The translations under genes were made by a program, and so were the position numbers. A stretch of DNA of 64,000 bases, taken from CAXQZM01 sp965229645 (GTDB lineage: Bacteria; Pseudomonadota; Alphaproteobacteria; UBA7985). Under the pieces are notes generated by a model, which was given only the letters and a program-made list of their open reading frames with translations, made no database searches and was not told the DNA's origin. Shown in pieces: positions 26,782 through 36,328 of this stretch. Location: assembly GCA_965229645.1 (NCBI GenBank), contig OZ245893.1, positions 186,001-250,000 of the forward strand. The letters run 5' to 3'. How positions within the stretch are numbered: position 1 is the first letter of the stretch; every line of letters starts with the position of its first letter.

Positions 26782-29700
26782 CTAGGCCGTTGGCGCGCCT
26801 TGGGTGTTGGCGGGGTCGGCAGCGAGGCTTCGGAACCTCAATTTGGCCCAGCGGAAGGGACGGCCTAGGTCGTCGAGGACCAGGACGGTCGCGGGAATGG
26901 CGAGTAGCAGGATGGGGGTTGCGACCAAAATGCCGAACCCAAGACTGATCGCCATGGGGATCAAAAACTTGGCTTGCAGGGACGTTTCGAAGATCATGGG
27001 CAAAAGGCCCAAGGAGGTTGAGAGCGTGGTCATCAAAATTGGCCGAAAGCGCCGCGCTGCGCTTTCCACCAGCGCCTCAACCTTAGCCATGCTTGGGTTG
27101 CGGGCGATGCGGCGCAAGTAGTCGTCGAGCAGCAAGATCGTATCGTTGATGACGACGCCTGCGAGCGCGACGATCCCGAAAATAGAGACGAACGTTAAGG
27201 GGTATCTCAGGGCGATGTGGCCGAGGATGGCGCCAACGACCCCGTAGATCACGGTGCTCAAGATGATGAGCGGCAAGAGGTAGCTGCGGGTAAAGCTGGC
27301 GAGCAGCAAAAAAATGCCCAACATGGCGACCACGAAGGCAAAGAATATGTTTTGCAAGTCGCGGGACTGGCCAGCTGCGTCGTCGCCCAGGGACCAGATC
27401 AACCCGTCGAACTTGGCCTCAAGCGCGGGCAGATGATCCTCCATGAGGCTCGTGTTGATGATATCGGCGGTGGTGACCGTACTATCGACTTTGCCCGTCA
27501 AAGAAATGACGCGTCGCCCGTCGGTGCGTTCGATTGTCGAGAGGCTTTGCGATTCAAGGATGTCGGCGACTTCGGTGATCGGCACCCGTTCCCCGCCAGG
27601 GATTTGGATCGACATGGTATAGACATCGCTCAAGTTGGCGCGGGCCTCGCGCGGGTATCGCACCACGACGGGAACTTCGTCGAGGCCGCGTTGCAGGGTT
27701 TGGACGGTCTCCCCAAAGAAGGCGCGCCGAATCTGACGCGCCAAATCGCCTTCGCTGATGCCAAGGGCCATGCCGCGGTCTTTCAGGACAAATTCGAGTT
27801 GGCGCTTGCCAAACTGCAAACTCGACTGCAGATCGTACACGCCCTCGCTCGCGGACAGGACCGCGCGCAAAGCATCGGACGCCTGCAACAGCTGGTCGGG
27901 GTCGCGATGGCTCAAGTCCAGGCTGATGTCATTGCCCAGCGAAAACAGGCTGCTGTTGAAGCTGATTTTGTCTGCCCCCGCGATGCTGCCCGTTTCGGCG
28001 CGCCAGATTTGTTCAAACTCAGAAGAGCTGATGGCGCGAAGATCGGACGGCACCAAGTCCACGCGCACTTGGGCCTTGTTGGACTGCGTTGCGAGACTGC
28101 TGGACCCTGGCCCGCCGCCGCTCGCCGTCGTCTGACCGATGGTGGCCGAGGTGGTGAGGATCGGGTCGGTACCGTCTTCGCTGATGAGGCGCGTCCGAAC
28201 GCGCTCGGCTGCCGCGATCAGGGATTGGGCCGCAGCTTCGGTTTCCCAGTAGGGCGCGCCCTCGGCCATGGTCAAGGTCACCTCCACCCGATCCGATTCG
28301 GTGGGGGGCAGGAACACAAAGTCCAAGAAGCCCGAGGCAAAGGCATAGAGCGTCAGCCCCGTTGCGGAAAAAATCACCCCGAGGGCGGCGTAACGGAAGG
28401 TCGCGGACACCCAAACCAAGGGGCGCACGATGAACCGCACCGTGGCGAGGAGGGCGCCAGAGAACAGGCGCTGGACCTGTTTGAGGGCCCCAACGCTCCA
28501 GGTGCCGCCATGGCTCAAGTGCGCGGGAAGAATCACCAACCCCTCTAGGAGGGATATGGCGAGAATGGCGATGACGACAACCGGGACCACGGCGACGATT
28601 TGGCCAATTGTGCCCGTGGTAAAGGCCAGCGGCGCGAAGGCGATGATGGTGGTTGTGACGCCCAGGGTGACGGGTTTGGCAACCTCCCGCAGGCCCGTAA
28701 GGGCCGCGGCAGCGCGGTCGCCGCCGCGCGATTGGGCGTCAAATATATTCTCCCCAATCACCACAGCGTCGTCGACGACGATCCCGAGCACCAAGATCAG
28801 GGCAAAGAGCGAGACCATGTTCAGCGACGCGCCTAAGAAACTGGCAATCGCCAGCCCGCCGAGGAAGGAAATGGGGATCGCCAGGCTGGTCCAAAACGCC
28901 AGCTTGAGGTCCAGGAACAGCACCAAGACCAAAAATACGAGGCCAAAGCCAACGATGGCGCTGCGCAGCATGAGGTTGATCCGGTCGCGCAAGCTGTTGG
29001 TTTCGTTGTCGCGAATTTCGAGGTTGAGCCCCGCAGGCAGGCGAACCGTTTCCAGGTAGGCCTGAACCACGGCCTCGGCCTCAATCACGCCTTGTTCGGC
29101 GTTGCGATAGACCGTCAAAAACACCGCAGGTTCGCCTTGATAGAGGTTCTGAAGGTCTCCATCGGCGAAGCCATCGCGGATCAGCGCCACGTCCGACAGG
29201 CGCACAACCGATCCGTCCGCCGCCACCAAAATGGGAATGTTGCCGAATTCCTGGGCCGAGGTGCGGCGCGCAGGCGTGCGCAGCAAGATGTCCCCGCCCG
29301 AGGTGGCGAGGGTCCCGCCCGCCAAATCAACCGACGCAGCGGTGATTTTTTGACTGATGGTCTCGATGGTCAGATCGTAGGTTTGCAAGGTTTCTTCGCT
29401 GACCTCAATGGTCAGTTCGTAACCGAGCGTGCCCGCGAGCGTGACGTTGGCGAGTTGATTGGTGCCCAGAAGGCCCAGGCGCAAGTCGTTAGCAACCTCG
29501 CGCAAACGCGCCCGCCCGCCCTGGCCATAGAGCGCGAGCGTGAGGATTTGCGGTTCGAGTTTGGATTTTTCGATCAGCGGGTCTTCCGCGCCTTCGGGCG
29601 GGAAATCGGAAATGGCGACGACTGCGTCTTCCACCTCCGTTAAGACATCGTCGGCGTTGGCGAAGGAGGTCAGATTGGCGGTCAAGGTTCCTGACCCTTC

Positions 29701-29985
29701 GGAGGCGTCGGACTGGATGCTTTGGATGCCCGAAATACCCGACAAAGCGCTTTCTAGGCGGGCATTGATCGCGGTCTCGACTTCCTCAGGGTTCGCGCCC
29801 GCGTAAGTGACGCTGACGGTGATGGTGCGGGGATCGATGGGCGGAAACACCTCGGTCCGCATCCCCATCAGGCCGAACACCCCGCCGATAATCAGCGAGA
29901 CCATGAGCAAATTGGCGGCGACGGAATTGCCCGCAAACCACGCGAGAATCCCCGAGGAACCAGCGGGGCCTTGCGCGCCCGTCAT
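26782..29985 (-). CDS. RND-family efflux transporter permease
   Basis: 1067 residues, a full-length inner-membrane proton antiporter with 12 helices and two large periplasmic loops. The first helix reads SVAANLLMVSLIIGGVFGLMGMRTEVFPPIDP. TM4 has GIVVDDAVVIGENIFD with the paired aspartates of the proton relay, and the closing region has NDTILLLDDYLRR. It pumps lipophilic compounds or metabolites out in a tripartite complex. It belongs to the HAE1-like branch with shorter, divergent TM11-12. It overlaps the adaptor gene by ATGA. Confidence 0.93.
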   Translation of the reverse strand: MTGAQGPAGSSGILAWFAGNSVAANLLMVSLIIGGVFGLMGMRTEVFPPIDPRTITVSVTYAGANPEEVETAINARLESALSGISGIQSIQSDASEGSGTLTANLTSFANADDVLTEVEDAVVAISDFPPEGAEDPLIEKSKLEPQILTLALYGQGGRARLREVANDLRLGLLGTNQLANVTLAGTLGYELTIEVSEETLQTYDLTIETISQKITAASVDLAGGTLATSGGDILLRTPARRTSAQEFGNIPILVAADGSVVRLSDVALIRDGFADGDLQNLYQGEPAVFLTVYRNAEQGVIEAEAVVQAYLETVRLPAGLNLEIRDNETNSLRDRINLMLRSAIVGFGLVFLVLVLFLDLKLAFWTSLAIPISFLGGLAIASFLGASLNMVSLFALILVLGIVVDDAVVIGENIFDAQSRGGDRAAAALTGLREVAKPVTLGVTTTIIAFAPLAFTTGTIGQIVAVVPVVVIAILAISLLEGLVILPAHLSHGGTWSVGALKQVQRLFSGALLATVRFIVRPLVWVSATFRYAALGVIFSATGLTLYAFASGFLDFVFLPPTESDRVEVTLTMAEGAPYWETEAAAQSLIAAAERVRTRLISEDGTDPILTTSATIGQTTASGGGPGSSSLATQSNKAQVRVDLVPSDLRAISSSEFEQIWRAETGSIAGADKISFNSSLFSLGNDISLDLSHRDPDQLLQASDALRAVLSASEGVYDLQSSLQFGKRQLEFVLKDRGMALGISEGDLARQIRRAFFGETVQTLQRGLDEVPVVVRYPREARANLSDVYTMSIQIPGGERVPITEVADILESQSLSTIERTDGRRVISLTGKVDSTVTTADIINTSLMEDHLPALEAKFDGLIWSLGDDAAGQSRDLQNIFFAFVVAMLGIFLLLASFTRSYLLPLIILSTVIYGVVGAILGHIALRYPLTFVSIFGIVALAGVVINDTILLLDDYLRRIARNPSMAKVEALVESAARRFRPILMTTLSTSLGLLPMIFETSLQAKFLIPMAISLGFGILVATPILLLAIPATVLVLDDLGRPFRWAKLRFRSLAADPANTQGAPTA

Positions 29986-31172
29986 GGCTTGGCCTGCCCA
30001 GCATCGGGCGATGCGGGCGCATCGACGTAGGTGACCGCCATGCCCTCATCGGCGCCGATGATTGTTCCCAGGGCGATCCTCGTGCCGTGGGGCAGCCCGG
30101 ATACGAGCGTCCCTTGAGGGGTGCGCAGGATCGGAACGATGGGACCGCTGCGGCTGAGCTGGCCTTGTTCGATGCGCCAAACATAGTCCCCGCTCTGCAA
30201 GGCGGCGTTGGGGATCAGCGCCGCGTCGGGAACGTCCCGACCTTGCAAAATGACGCGCGCCAAAGCCCCAGGTTGCAGTTGCAAGCGTTCGACGTCGCGC
30301 GCGGGCAAACTGACCACGAGTTCGCTGAGGCGGGTGGTCCGGCTGACCTCGCCAACCAAGCGGACCACCTGTCCCGCCAAGACCTCGCGGCGGCCTTGAA
30401 CCGAGACCTCGACCTGGGCCGAGGTACCGATGGCCGTCGTCAGCAAAGCCAGTTCCTCGTTAGAAAGGCCGACTTTGACTTCGACGTCGCCGTAGCTATA
30501 GGCACGGCCATAGGATTGGCCCTCGGTGACACGCTGCCCGACCGCCAGCGATAAGTCGATCAGCCGGCCTGCAAAGGGCAGGGAGAAGTCCGTGCGCGTC
30601 AAGTCTAGCTCGGCCGCGTCCAGGTTTGCTTCTGCGGTCAAGACTTGGGCTTCGGCTTGACGAATTTGCGGGCCGCGCGCGGCCAGATCGCTAATTTCGC
30701 CGCGGCCAAAGCTGTCCCATTCGCGCCGCGCGTTGTCCCCCTGGGCCACTTCAATTTCGAGCGCCGCTTGGGCGCTCGCCAAGTCGGCCTGGCGTCGGCG
30801 CACTTCGATTTCGAGATCATCGCGGCCAATCCGAAACAGCTTTTGCCCCGCGCTGAAGGTGGACCCGCTGCCCAGACCGTCGGCAACGCTTTCCACCGTC
30901 CCTGAGACGTTGGGGGTCAGGCTGGCGTAAACCGCGGCCTCCAAAGTTCCATTTTTTTCAATCGGGATGAACTGGTCCGCGGTTTCGACAAGATGGGTTC
31001 GGATCAGGGGTACTACTGCCTCGACCGCCACTTGCGTCCGCTCGGGCTGATTGCGTTTCATGAACTTGGAAATCTCGTAGGCGCCATAGACGACCACGAC
31101 GACGACGATCAGTTGCACCAGCCCAACGAAGATGTTCCCATAGGACATCCAAAACCGAAAAATACCACGCAT
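29982..31172 (-). CDS. RND efflux periplasmic adaptor (membrane fusion protein)
   Basis: 396 residues. An N-terminal anchor helix (VGLVQLIVVVVVVYGAYEISKFM, about 16-38) is followed by a barrel-sandwich hybrid domain around an alpha-helical hairpin (RRQADLASAQAALEIEVAQGDNARREWDSF) and the beta-barrel. It links the inner-membrane pump to the outer-membrane channel. Lipoyl half-motifs are visible as SGTVESVADGLGSGSTFSAGQKLF. Middle gene of the operon. Confidence 0.9.
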   Translation of the reverse strand: MRGIFRFWMSYGNIFVGLVQLIVVVVVVYGAYEISKFMKRNQPERTQVAVEAVVPLIRTHLVETADQFIPIEKNGTLEAAVYASLTPNVSGTVESVADGLGSGSTFSAGQKLFRIGRDDLEIEVRRRQADLASAQAALEIEVAQGDNARREWDSFGRGEISDLAARGPQIRQAEAQVLTAEANLDAAELDLTRTDFSLPFAGRLIDLSLAVGQRVTEGQSYGRAYSYGDVEVKVGLSNEELALLTTAIGTSAQVEVSVQGRREVLAGQVVRLVGEVSRTTRLSELVVSLPARDVERLQLQPGALARVILQGRDVPDAALIPNAALQSGDYVWRIEQGQLSRSGPIVPILRTPQGTLVSGLPHGTRIALGTIIGADEGMAVTYVDAPASPDAGQAKP

Positions 31173-31203
31173 AGTCTGCTTCTATCCTTGAAAGAGGGGG
31201 AAT

Positions 31204-32583
31204 TTAGTATCCGAGCGCGAGCATCAAATCGACTCGGTTGAGCCAGCGCGCCTGTTCGGCAGCCAAATAGGCGGTTTCCGCCGATGCTTCGCTGCGGGTG
31301 GCGTCGAGCAAGCTCAAGTAGGTTCCCGTGCCGTCGCGGTAGCGGCTGCGGAATAGGGTGGTCGCTTCGCGCGCTGTAACCAAGCGGGCGCTGAGCAGCG
31401 CCGATTGCTGCGTCAATAAATCTTCCTTGGTCAAGGCATCTTCGACCTCGCGGATCGCGGCCAAGACCGTGGAGACGTACGATTCGGCAATTTCCTCCGC
31501 TTCGGCCTCGCGGATGGCGACGAGGCGGGAGCCGCGCGCGCCGTCAAAGACCGTGAGCGTCAGGTCAGTAACCAGGGAGGCGACCAGCGAGTCGATGTCG
31601 AGGATTTGACCCAAGTCCTCGCCGCTGGACTTAAGCGACCCCGATAGGGTCAGCGTGGGAAACCGATCCGCCAAAGACACGGCGATATTGGCATTGGCGG
31701 CGCGCAATCGCGCCATGGTCGCCTGGATATCGGGGCGTCGTTCGAGGACTTGGATGGGCGTTCCCGCCGACGCGCTCAAACGCGGCAGGGCGCCTGGCAA
31801 GATGCCCTGGATTGAGCGCCGCGAACTCGGGATCAGGCCCGTCAGCGCGTCGATGGCGTTGATGGCGGTAATGACCTCGAGTTCCAAACCTGGCAGGTCC
31901 GCTTGGGTCGCGGTCAAATTCTCCTCCGCCGATTTGACGGTTCCCGCATCGGTGTTCTCGACGCCGAGGCGAAACCGTTCTTGGGCAATGGCCAAATTGC
32001 TTTGCCGCGTTGCCAAAATCCGCTGCGTCGCGTCGATGTTCCGACGGGTGAAGTTGAGGCCGATGTAGGACTTAACGACGGAGCCCAGCAAGCTGCTGAC
32101 CAGGGCATCGCGGTCGTAACTGGTCGCCAGCAATGTGGCCGCGGCGGCATCGCCTTCGTTGCGAATGCGTCCCCACAGATCGGCTTCCCAAGAGACACTG
32201 GTGCTCAGCTCGCCGCTGATCGTGGTATCACGGCTGCCGTTGGCGACCGAGGAATTGGTCGTGCTTTTGACGCCCGACGACACCAGGGGCGCGCGGTTTC
32301 GCGCGTTGGCATAGGTCAATTCAGACTGCAAAACCCGTAAGGACGCGGCGGCTATATCGGGATTTTGGTCGAGCATTTGCTCGATCAGGCCGTTGAGCTC
32401 GGCGCTGTTGAACTCCCGCCACCAGTACGCATGGTCTTGGGCCTGTGTCGGCGGCGCGTTGGTGGAAAATTGATCCTCCGCCGCCACCTCTGGGCTCGGC
32501 GCCACTTGTGGCGTAGGCGGCTGGTCGCAGCCAGCCAAGGCAAGGGCAAGCAGACTCAAGAGCGATTTGCGGCCAAATGGCAT
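31204..32583 (-). CDS. Outer-membrane efflux lipoprotein (TolC/OprM/NodT family)
   Basis: 459 residues from the ATG at 32583. The start is chosen because it begins a lipoprotein signal peptide, MPFGRKSLLSLLALALAGC, with the lipobox cysteine at residue 19. OEP repeats follow: WWREFNSAELNGLIEQMLDQNPDI, SWEADLWGRIRNEGDAAAATL, and RRPDIQATMARLRAANANI in the second half. It forms the trimeric exit duct of the efflux system and is the first gene of the operon. The promoter lies in the 157-base gap shared with sfsA. Confidence 0.9.
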   Translation of the reverse strand: MPFGRKSLLSLLALALAGCDQPPTPQVAPSPEVAAEDQFSTNAPPTQAQDHAYWWREFNSAELNGLIEQMLDQNPDIAAASLRVLQSELTYANARNRAPLVSSGVKSTTNSSVANGSRDTTISGELSTSVSWEADLWGRIRNEGDAAAATLLATSYDRDALVSSLLGSVVKSYIGLNFTRRNIDATQRILATRQSNLAIAQERFRLGVENTDAGTVKSAEENLTATQADLPGLELEVITAINAIDALTGLIPSSRRSIQGILPGALPRLSASAGTPIQVLERRPDIQATMARLRAANANIAVSLADRFPTLTLSGSLKSSGEDLGQILDIDSLVASLVTDLTLTVFDGARGSRLVAIREAEAEEIAESYVSTVLAAIREVEDALTKEDLLTQQSALLSARLVTAREATTLFRSRYRDGTGTYLSLLDATRSEASAETAYLAAEQARWLNRVDLMLALGY

Positions 32584-32740
32584 GGCACGGGTCCCTAAGT
32601 TGTGGTCGCAGGCGGTGACGCCGGGTGGGGACATAGGCCCCGAGATGCGCCCGTCAACACGCGCGGCTTTGCCAAATTTGCGGGGGGTCTTTGCCATCTT
32701 TGGCCTTGCGGATTGTGAGGGCAGGGGGTTTGCGCGGCGC

Positions 32741-33442
32741 ATGGACTTTACCCCGCCGCTGACCGAGGCCGTGTTTCTGCGGCGCTACAAGCGGTTCTTT
32801 GCCGATTTTGAGCTCGAGGGGCAGGTCGTCACCAGCGCCTGCGCCAATACGGGGCGGATGACAGGGCTGCTAACCCCCGGCGCGCGTGCTTTGATCCAGC
32901 CCGCAGCCAACCCCAAACGCAAGTTGGCTTGGGACTGGGTTGCGGTCGAGGCAGACGGCACCTGGGTCGGGTGCCATACCGCCGTTCCCAACACTCTGGG
33001 GTTTGAGGCGGTGCGCGCGGAGGCGATTCCTGAGCTTCGCGGCTATGCGCGCATCGAAAAGGAGCGCAAGTACGGCCAGGAAAATTCGCGGATCGATCTG
33101 CTGCTGACCGATCCTGCGCGCCCGCCGTGCTATGTGGAAATCAAGAACGTGCACCTGGTCCAGGAACCAGGGGTCGCGAGTTTTCCCGACGCGGTCACCG
33201 CGCGGGGACTGAAGCACCTGCGCGAGTTAAGGGCAGAAGTGGCGGCGGGTCACCGCGCGGTCATGCTCTACATCGTCCAACGCGGCGACTGCCAGGCCTT
33301 TTCCCCCGCTGACGCCGTCGATCCCGCCTACGGCGCGGGCCTGCGTGCGGCCGCGCAGGCGGGGGTGGAAATCTTGGTCTATTCCTGCCATGTGTCCGCC
33401 GATCAAATCACCCTTGCCAGCCGCTTAGACCCCATTTTATGA
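32741..33442 (+). CDS. sfsA: Sugar fermentation stimulation protein homologue SfsA
   Basis: 233 residues. SfsA is a small protein with an OB-like N-terminal half and a nuclease-like C-terminal half; in E. coli it binds DNA and affects maltose metabolism. The family stretches are LRRYKRFFADFEL, CANTGRMTGLL, PKRKLAWDW, the nuclease-like SRIDLLL, YVEIKNVHL and FPDAVTARGLKHLREL. The acidic and lysine residues of the PD-(D/E)XK-like core (Asp in RIDLL, Glu and Lys in VEIKN) are kept. It leads into map, 13 bases further. Confidence 0.92.
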   Translation: MDFTPPLTEAVFLRRYKRFFADFELEGQVVTSACANTGRMTGLLTPGARALIQPAANPKRKLAWDWVAVEADGTWVGCHTAVPNTLGFEAVRAEAIPELRGYARIEKERKYGQENSRIDLLLTDPARPPCYVEIKNVHLVQEPGVASFPDAVTARGLKHLRELRAEVAAGHRAVMLYIVQRGDCQAFSPADAVDPAYGAGLRAAAQAGVEILVYSCHVSADQITLASRLDPIL

Positions 33443-33455
33443 CCCGATTGTGCCC

Positions 33456-34310
33456 ATGACCCGACCCCTAGTGAAGGGCGGTCAGCCCGTCGATGAGCTT
33501 GGCCGATCCATCCCCATCCACGGGGCCGAGGCCTTTGAAAAAATGCGGGCGGCGGGCAGGCTGGCCGCCGAGTGCCTCGACATGCTCGCGCCCGAAATTA
33601 AGGCGGGCGTCTCCACGCTGCACCTTGACGACTTGGTGCACCAGTTCGTCTTGGACAGGGGCGCGGCCCCCGCCACTTTGGGCTATCGCGGCTATCCCAA
33701 GTCGTGCTGCACCTCCATCAACGAGGTCATTTGCCACGGCATTCCTTCGGCGGGCGAGATCTTGAAGGACAAGGACATCATCAACGTCGACGTCACGGTG
33801 ATTCTCGACGGCTGGTTCGGCGATACCAGCCGCATGTTCATCGTCGGCGGGCAAACCTTTGGCCAGCGGCAACGGCTGGTCGATACGACCTTCGAGGCCA
33901 TGTGGGCGGGCATCAAGCAAGTCAGGCCTGGCGCGACCCTCGGCGACGTGGGCGCGGCGATCCAGGCGGTGGCGACCAAGGCGCGGTTTTCGGTGGTGAC
34001 CGACTTTGCAGGGCACGGGGTCGGGCGGCGGTTTCATGAGCCGCCGACCATCGTGCATACGGGGTTGCCAGGGCATGGGGTGGTCTTGCACCCAGGGATG
34101 ATCTTTACCATTGAGCCCATGTTGAACGTCGGCAAGCCGCAGTCCCACTTGAAACCCGATGGGTGGCGCGCGGTGACGAAGGACGGCAAACCTTCGGCGC
34201 AATTTGAGCATACGGTCGGTGTCACCAACACAGGCTACGAAGTTTTTACCCTGAGCCCGCAGGGCTTGCATCGACCCCCCGCCGCCTCGCCTGGCCCGTC
34301 GGCACCATGA
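33456..34310 (+). CDS. map: Methionine aminopeptidase, type I
   Basis: 284 residues from the ATG at 33456; GTG at 33450 is possible. It removes initiator methionine from new proteins using two divalent metals. The metal ligands are in place: Asp in NVDVTVILDGWFGD and its following Asp, His in GHGVGRRFHEPP, Glu in FTIEPMLN, and Glu in FEHTVGVT. The substrate His is in CHGIP. It ends with a Pro/Ser-rich tail of about 20 residues not usual for the family. Confidence 0.94.
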   Translation: MTRPLVKGGQPVDELGRSIPIHGAEAFEKMRAAGRLAAECLDMLAPEIKAGVSTLHLDDLVHQFVLDRGAAPATLGYRGYPKSCCTSINEVICHGIPSAGEILKDKDIINVDVTVILDGWFGDTSRMFIVGGQTFGQRQRLVDTTFEAMWAGIKQVRPGATLGDVGAAIQAVATKARFSVVTDFAGHGVGRRFHEPPTIVHTGLPGHGVVLHPGMIFTIEPMLNVGKPQSHLKPDGWRAVTKDGKPSAQFEHTVGVTNTGYEVFTLSPQGLHRPPAASPGPSAP

Positions 34311-34328
34311 TCCCAAATTACTTGATCC

Positions 34329-35012
34329 ATGGCCTCAGCGCCTGACCTCTTGGGCCACCGCAAGCGGCTGCGCGCGCGCTTGTTGGAGGGGGGGGACAAG
34401 GCCTTGGCCGACTATGAGTTGTTGGAGGCCATCTTGTTCGCCGCGCTGCCACGGGGCGATACCAAGCCCCTGGCCAAGCGCCTGATCGCCCACTTTGGCA
34501 GTTTTAACGCCGTCCTAGTCGCCGACCCCGCATTGCTCAGCCAAGTTACGGGCGTGGGCGAGGGGGTGATCGGCGCGATCAAGGTCGTGAACGCCGCCGC
34601 CGCGCGCCTGCGGTTGTTGGAGGCGCAGGACGGCGAAATCCTCGATACCTGGCAGGCCCTCCTCGACTTCTGCCAAGTGCGCATGGCGCGGCGACCGGTC
34701 GAGGAATTTCATATGCTCTACCTCGACAAGAAAAATCGCCTTATCAAGCAAGAGCTCCGCGCTGTGGGAACCGTGGATCATGTGTCGGTCTATGTGCGCG
34801 ACGTGATCAAGCGCGGGCTGGACTTGGGCGCGACCGCGCTGATCTTGGTGCACAATCATCCCTCGGGCGACCCGACGCCGTCCGAGACGGACAAAGCCAT
34901 GACCTTGCAAATTCAGCGCGCCGCCACCCCCATGAATCTTCGCATCCACGACCATTTGATTTTTGCGCGCTCGGGCCACTATTCCATGCGCGCCCAAGGC
35001 GACTTGTCGTGA
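34329..35012 (+). CDS. radC: DNA repair protein RadC family (JAB domain)
   Basis: 227 residues. A helix-hairpin-helix-like N-terminal part (LAKRLIAHFGSFNAVL, LSQVTGVGEGVIGAI) precedes a JAB/MPN metalloprotease-like domain with the metal signature HNHPSGDPTPSETD. The name is historical; the family has no firmly proven role in repair, and a role in genome maintenance or transformation is likely. GTGA overlap with purB. Confidence 0.93.
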   Translation: MASAPDLLGHRKRLRARLLEGGDKALADYELLEAILFAALPRGDTKPLAKRLIAHFGSFNAVLVADPALLSQVTGVGEGVIGAIKVVNAAAARLRLLEAQDGEILDTWQALLDFCQVRMARRPVEEFHMLYLDKKNRLIKQELRAVGTVDHVSVYVRDVIKRGLDLGATALILVHNHPSGDPTPSETDKAMTLQIQRAATPMNLRIHDHLIFARSGHYSMRAQGDLS

Positions 35013-36322
35013 TCGCGCGCTATTCCCGCTCGCCCATGGTCCAAATCTGGGAACCGCAGAACAAGTTCCGCATCTGGTACGACATCGAGGCGCTCGCCGC
35101 CGAAGCTTTGGCCCAACTCGGCACCATCCCCAAGGCGGCAGCCGACAGCATCTGGGCCGTCAAGGATCATTTCCACGGTGGGGCGATCGATGTCGCGGCC
35201 ATCGACGCTATTGAGGCCGAGACGCGCCACGACGTCATCGCCTTTTTGACCTACATGGCCCAGCATGTTGGGCCCGACTCGCGCTTCGTGCATCAGGGCA
35301 TGACCAGTTCGGATGTTTTGGATACGACCCTGGCGGTGCAGCTGACCCAAGCGGCGGATCTGCTGCTCGCCGATTTGGACCAGTTGTTGACGGCGCTGAA
35401 GCGGCGGGCGCACGAACACCGCCATACCCTCACCATCGGTCGCAGCCACGGTATCCACGCCGAACCGACCACCTTTGGGATCAAGCTGGCGGGCCATCAT
35501 GCCATCTTTGCCCGCTGCAAGCAGCGCCTCCAGGCGGCACGGGCCGAGATCGCGACTTGTGCCATATCGGGCGCGGTCGGGACCTTCGCCAATATCGATC
35601 CAGCGGTCGAGGCCCACGTCGCGCGGGGCCTTGGCCTCGAGGTTGAGCCGCACTCGACGCAGGTGATCCCGCGCGACCGACACGCCCAGTTCTTCTCGGT
35701 TTTGGCCGTCATTGCCTCGGCCATCGAAAATTTGGCCATCGAAATCCGCCACTTGCAACGGAGCGAAGTGCGCGAAGCCGAAGAGTTTTTTGCCGAAGGG
35801 CAAAAGGGGTCGAGCGCCATGCCCCATAAGCGTAACCCCGTCCTCACCGAAAACTTGACGGGGCTGGCGCGCATGGTCCGTGCTTATGCCATGCCCGCCC
35901 TGGAAAACGTCGCCCTGTGGCACGAGCGGGACATATCCCATTCCAGCGTCGAACGCATGATCGGCCCCGATGCCACCATCACGCTGGACTTTGCCCTGGC
36001 GCGCTTGACGGGGGTTGTGGCGCAGCTGCGCGTTTATCCCGAGGCCATGCAGGCCAACCTTGACCGCCTGGGCGGTTTGCACAATTCGCAGCGGGTCTTG
36101 CTGGCCTTGACCCAGGCGGGGCAGTCGCGCGAGGCGGCCTACGCCACGGTGCAGCGCCACGCCATGGCGGCCTGGGAAACCGGACAGCCGCTTTACGATT
36201 TGCTCAGCGCCGACGCGGCGGTGGTGGCGGCGCTCGGCCCCGCAGGCCTCTCTGCTTGCTTCGATGAGGCTTACCATCGTGCGCGGCTCGACACGATTTT
36301 TGCGCGCGTATTTGGGGAGTAG
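35009..36322 (+). CDS. purB: Adenylosuccinate lyase
   Basis: 437 residues from GTG 35009 (MIARYSRSPMVQIWEP matches the usual family start, so the overlapping GTG is preferred over ATG 35036). It cleaves SAICAR and adenylosuccinate, releasing fumarate, in purine synthesis. The fumarase-superfamily signature GSSAMPHKRNP is present, with TSSDVLDT and the catalytic His region GRSHGIHAEPTTFG. It opens a purine block that continues through purL. Confidence 0.96.
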   Translation: MIARYSRSPMVQIWEPQNKFRIWYDIEALAAEALAQLGTIPKAAADSIWAVKDHFHGGAIDVAAIDAIEAETRHDVIAFLTYMAQHVGPDSRFVHQGMTSSDVLDTTLAVQLTQAADLLLADLDQLLTALKRRAHEHRHTLTIGRSHGIHAEPTTFGIKLAGHHAIFARCKQRLQAARAEIATCAISGAVGTFANIDPAVEAHVARGLGLEVEPHSTQVIPRDRHAQFFSVLAVIASAIENLAIEIRHLQRSEVREAEEFFAEGQKGSSAMPHKRNPVLTENLTGLARMVRAYAMPALENVALWHERDISHSSVERMIGPDATITLDFALARLTGVVAQLRVYPEAMQANLDRLGGLHNSQRVLLALTQAGQSREAAYATVQRHAMAAWETGQPLYDLLSADAAVVAALGPAGLSACFDEAYHRARLDTIFARVFGE

Positions 36323-36328
36323 CGGCCG

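Noticed and set aside
27217..28548. A 443-codon plus-strand frame inside the RND pump gene.
   Set aside because: The antisense RND frame has all expected pump motifs; this one is low-complexity with many Gln, His and Arg.
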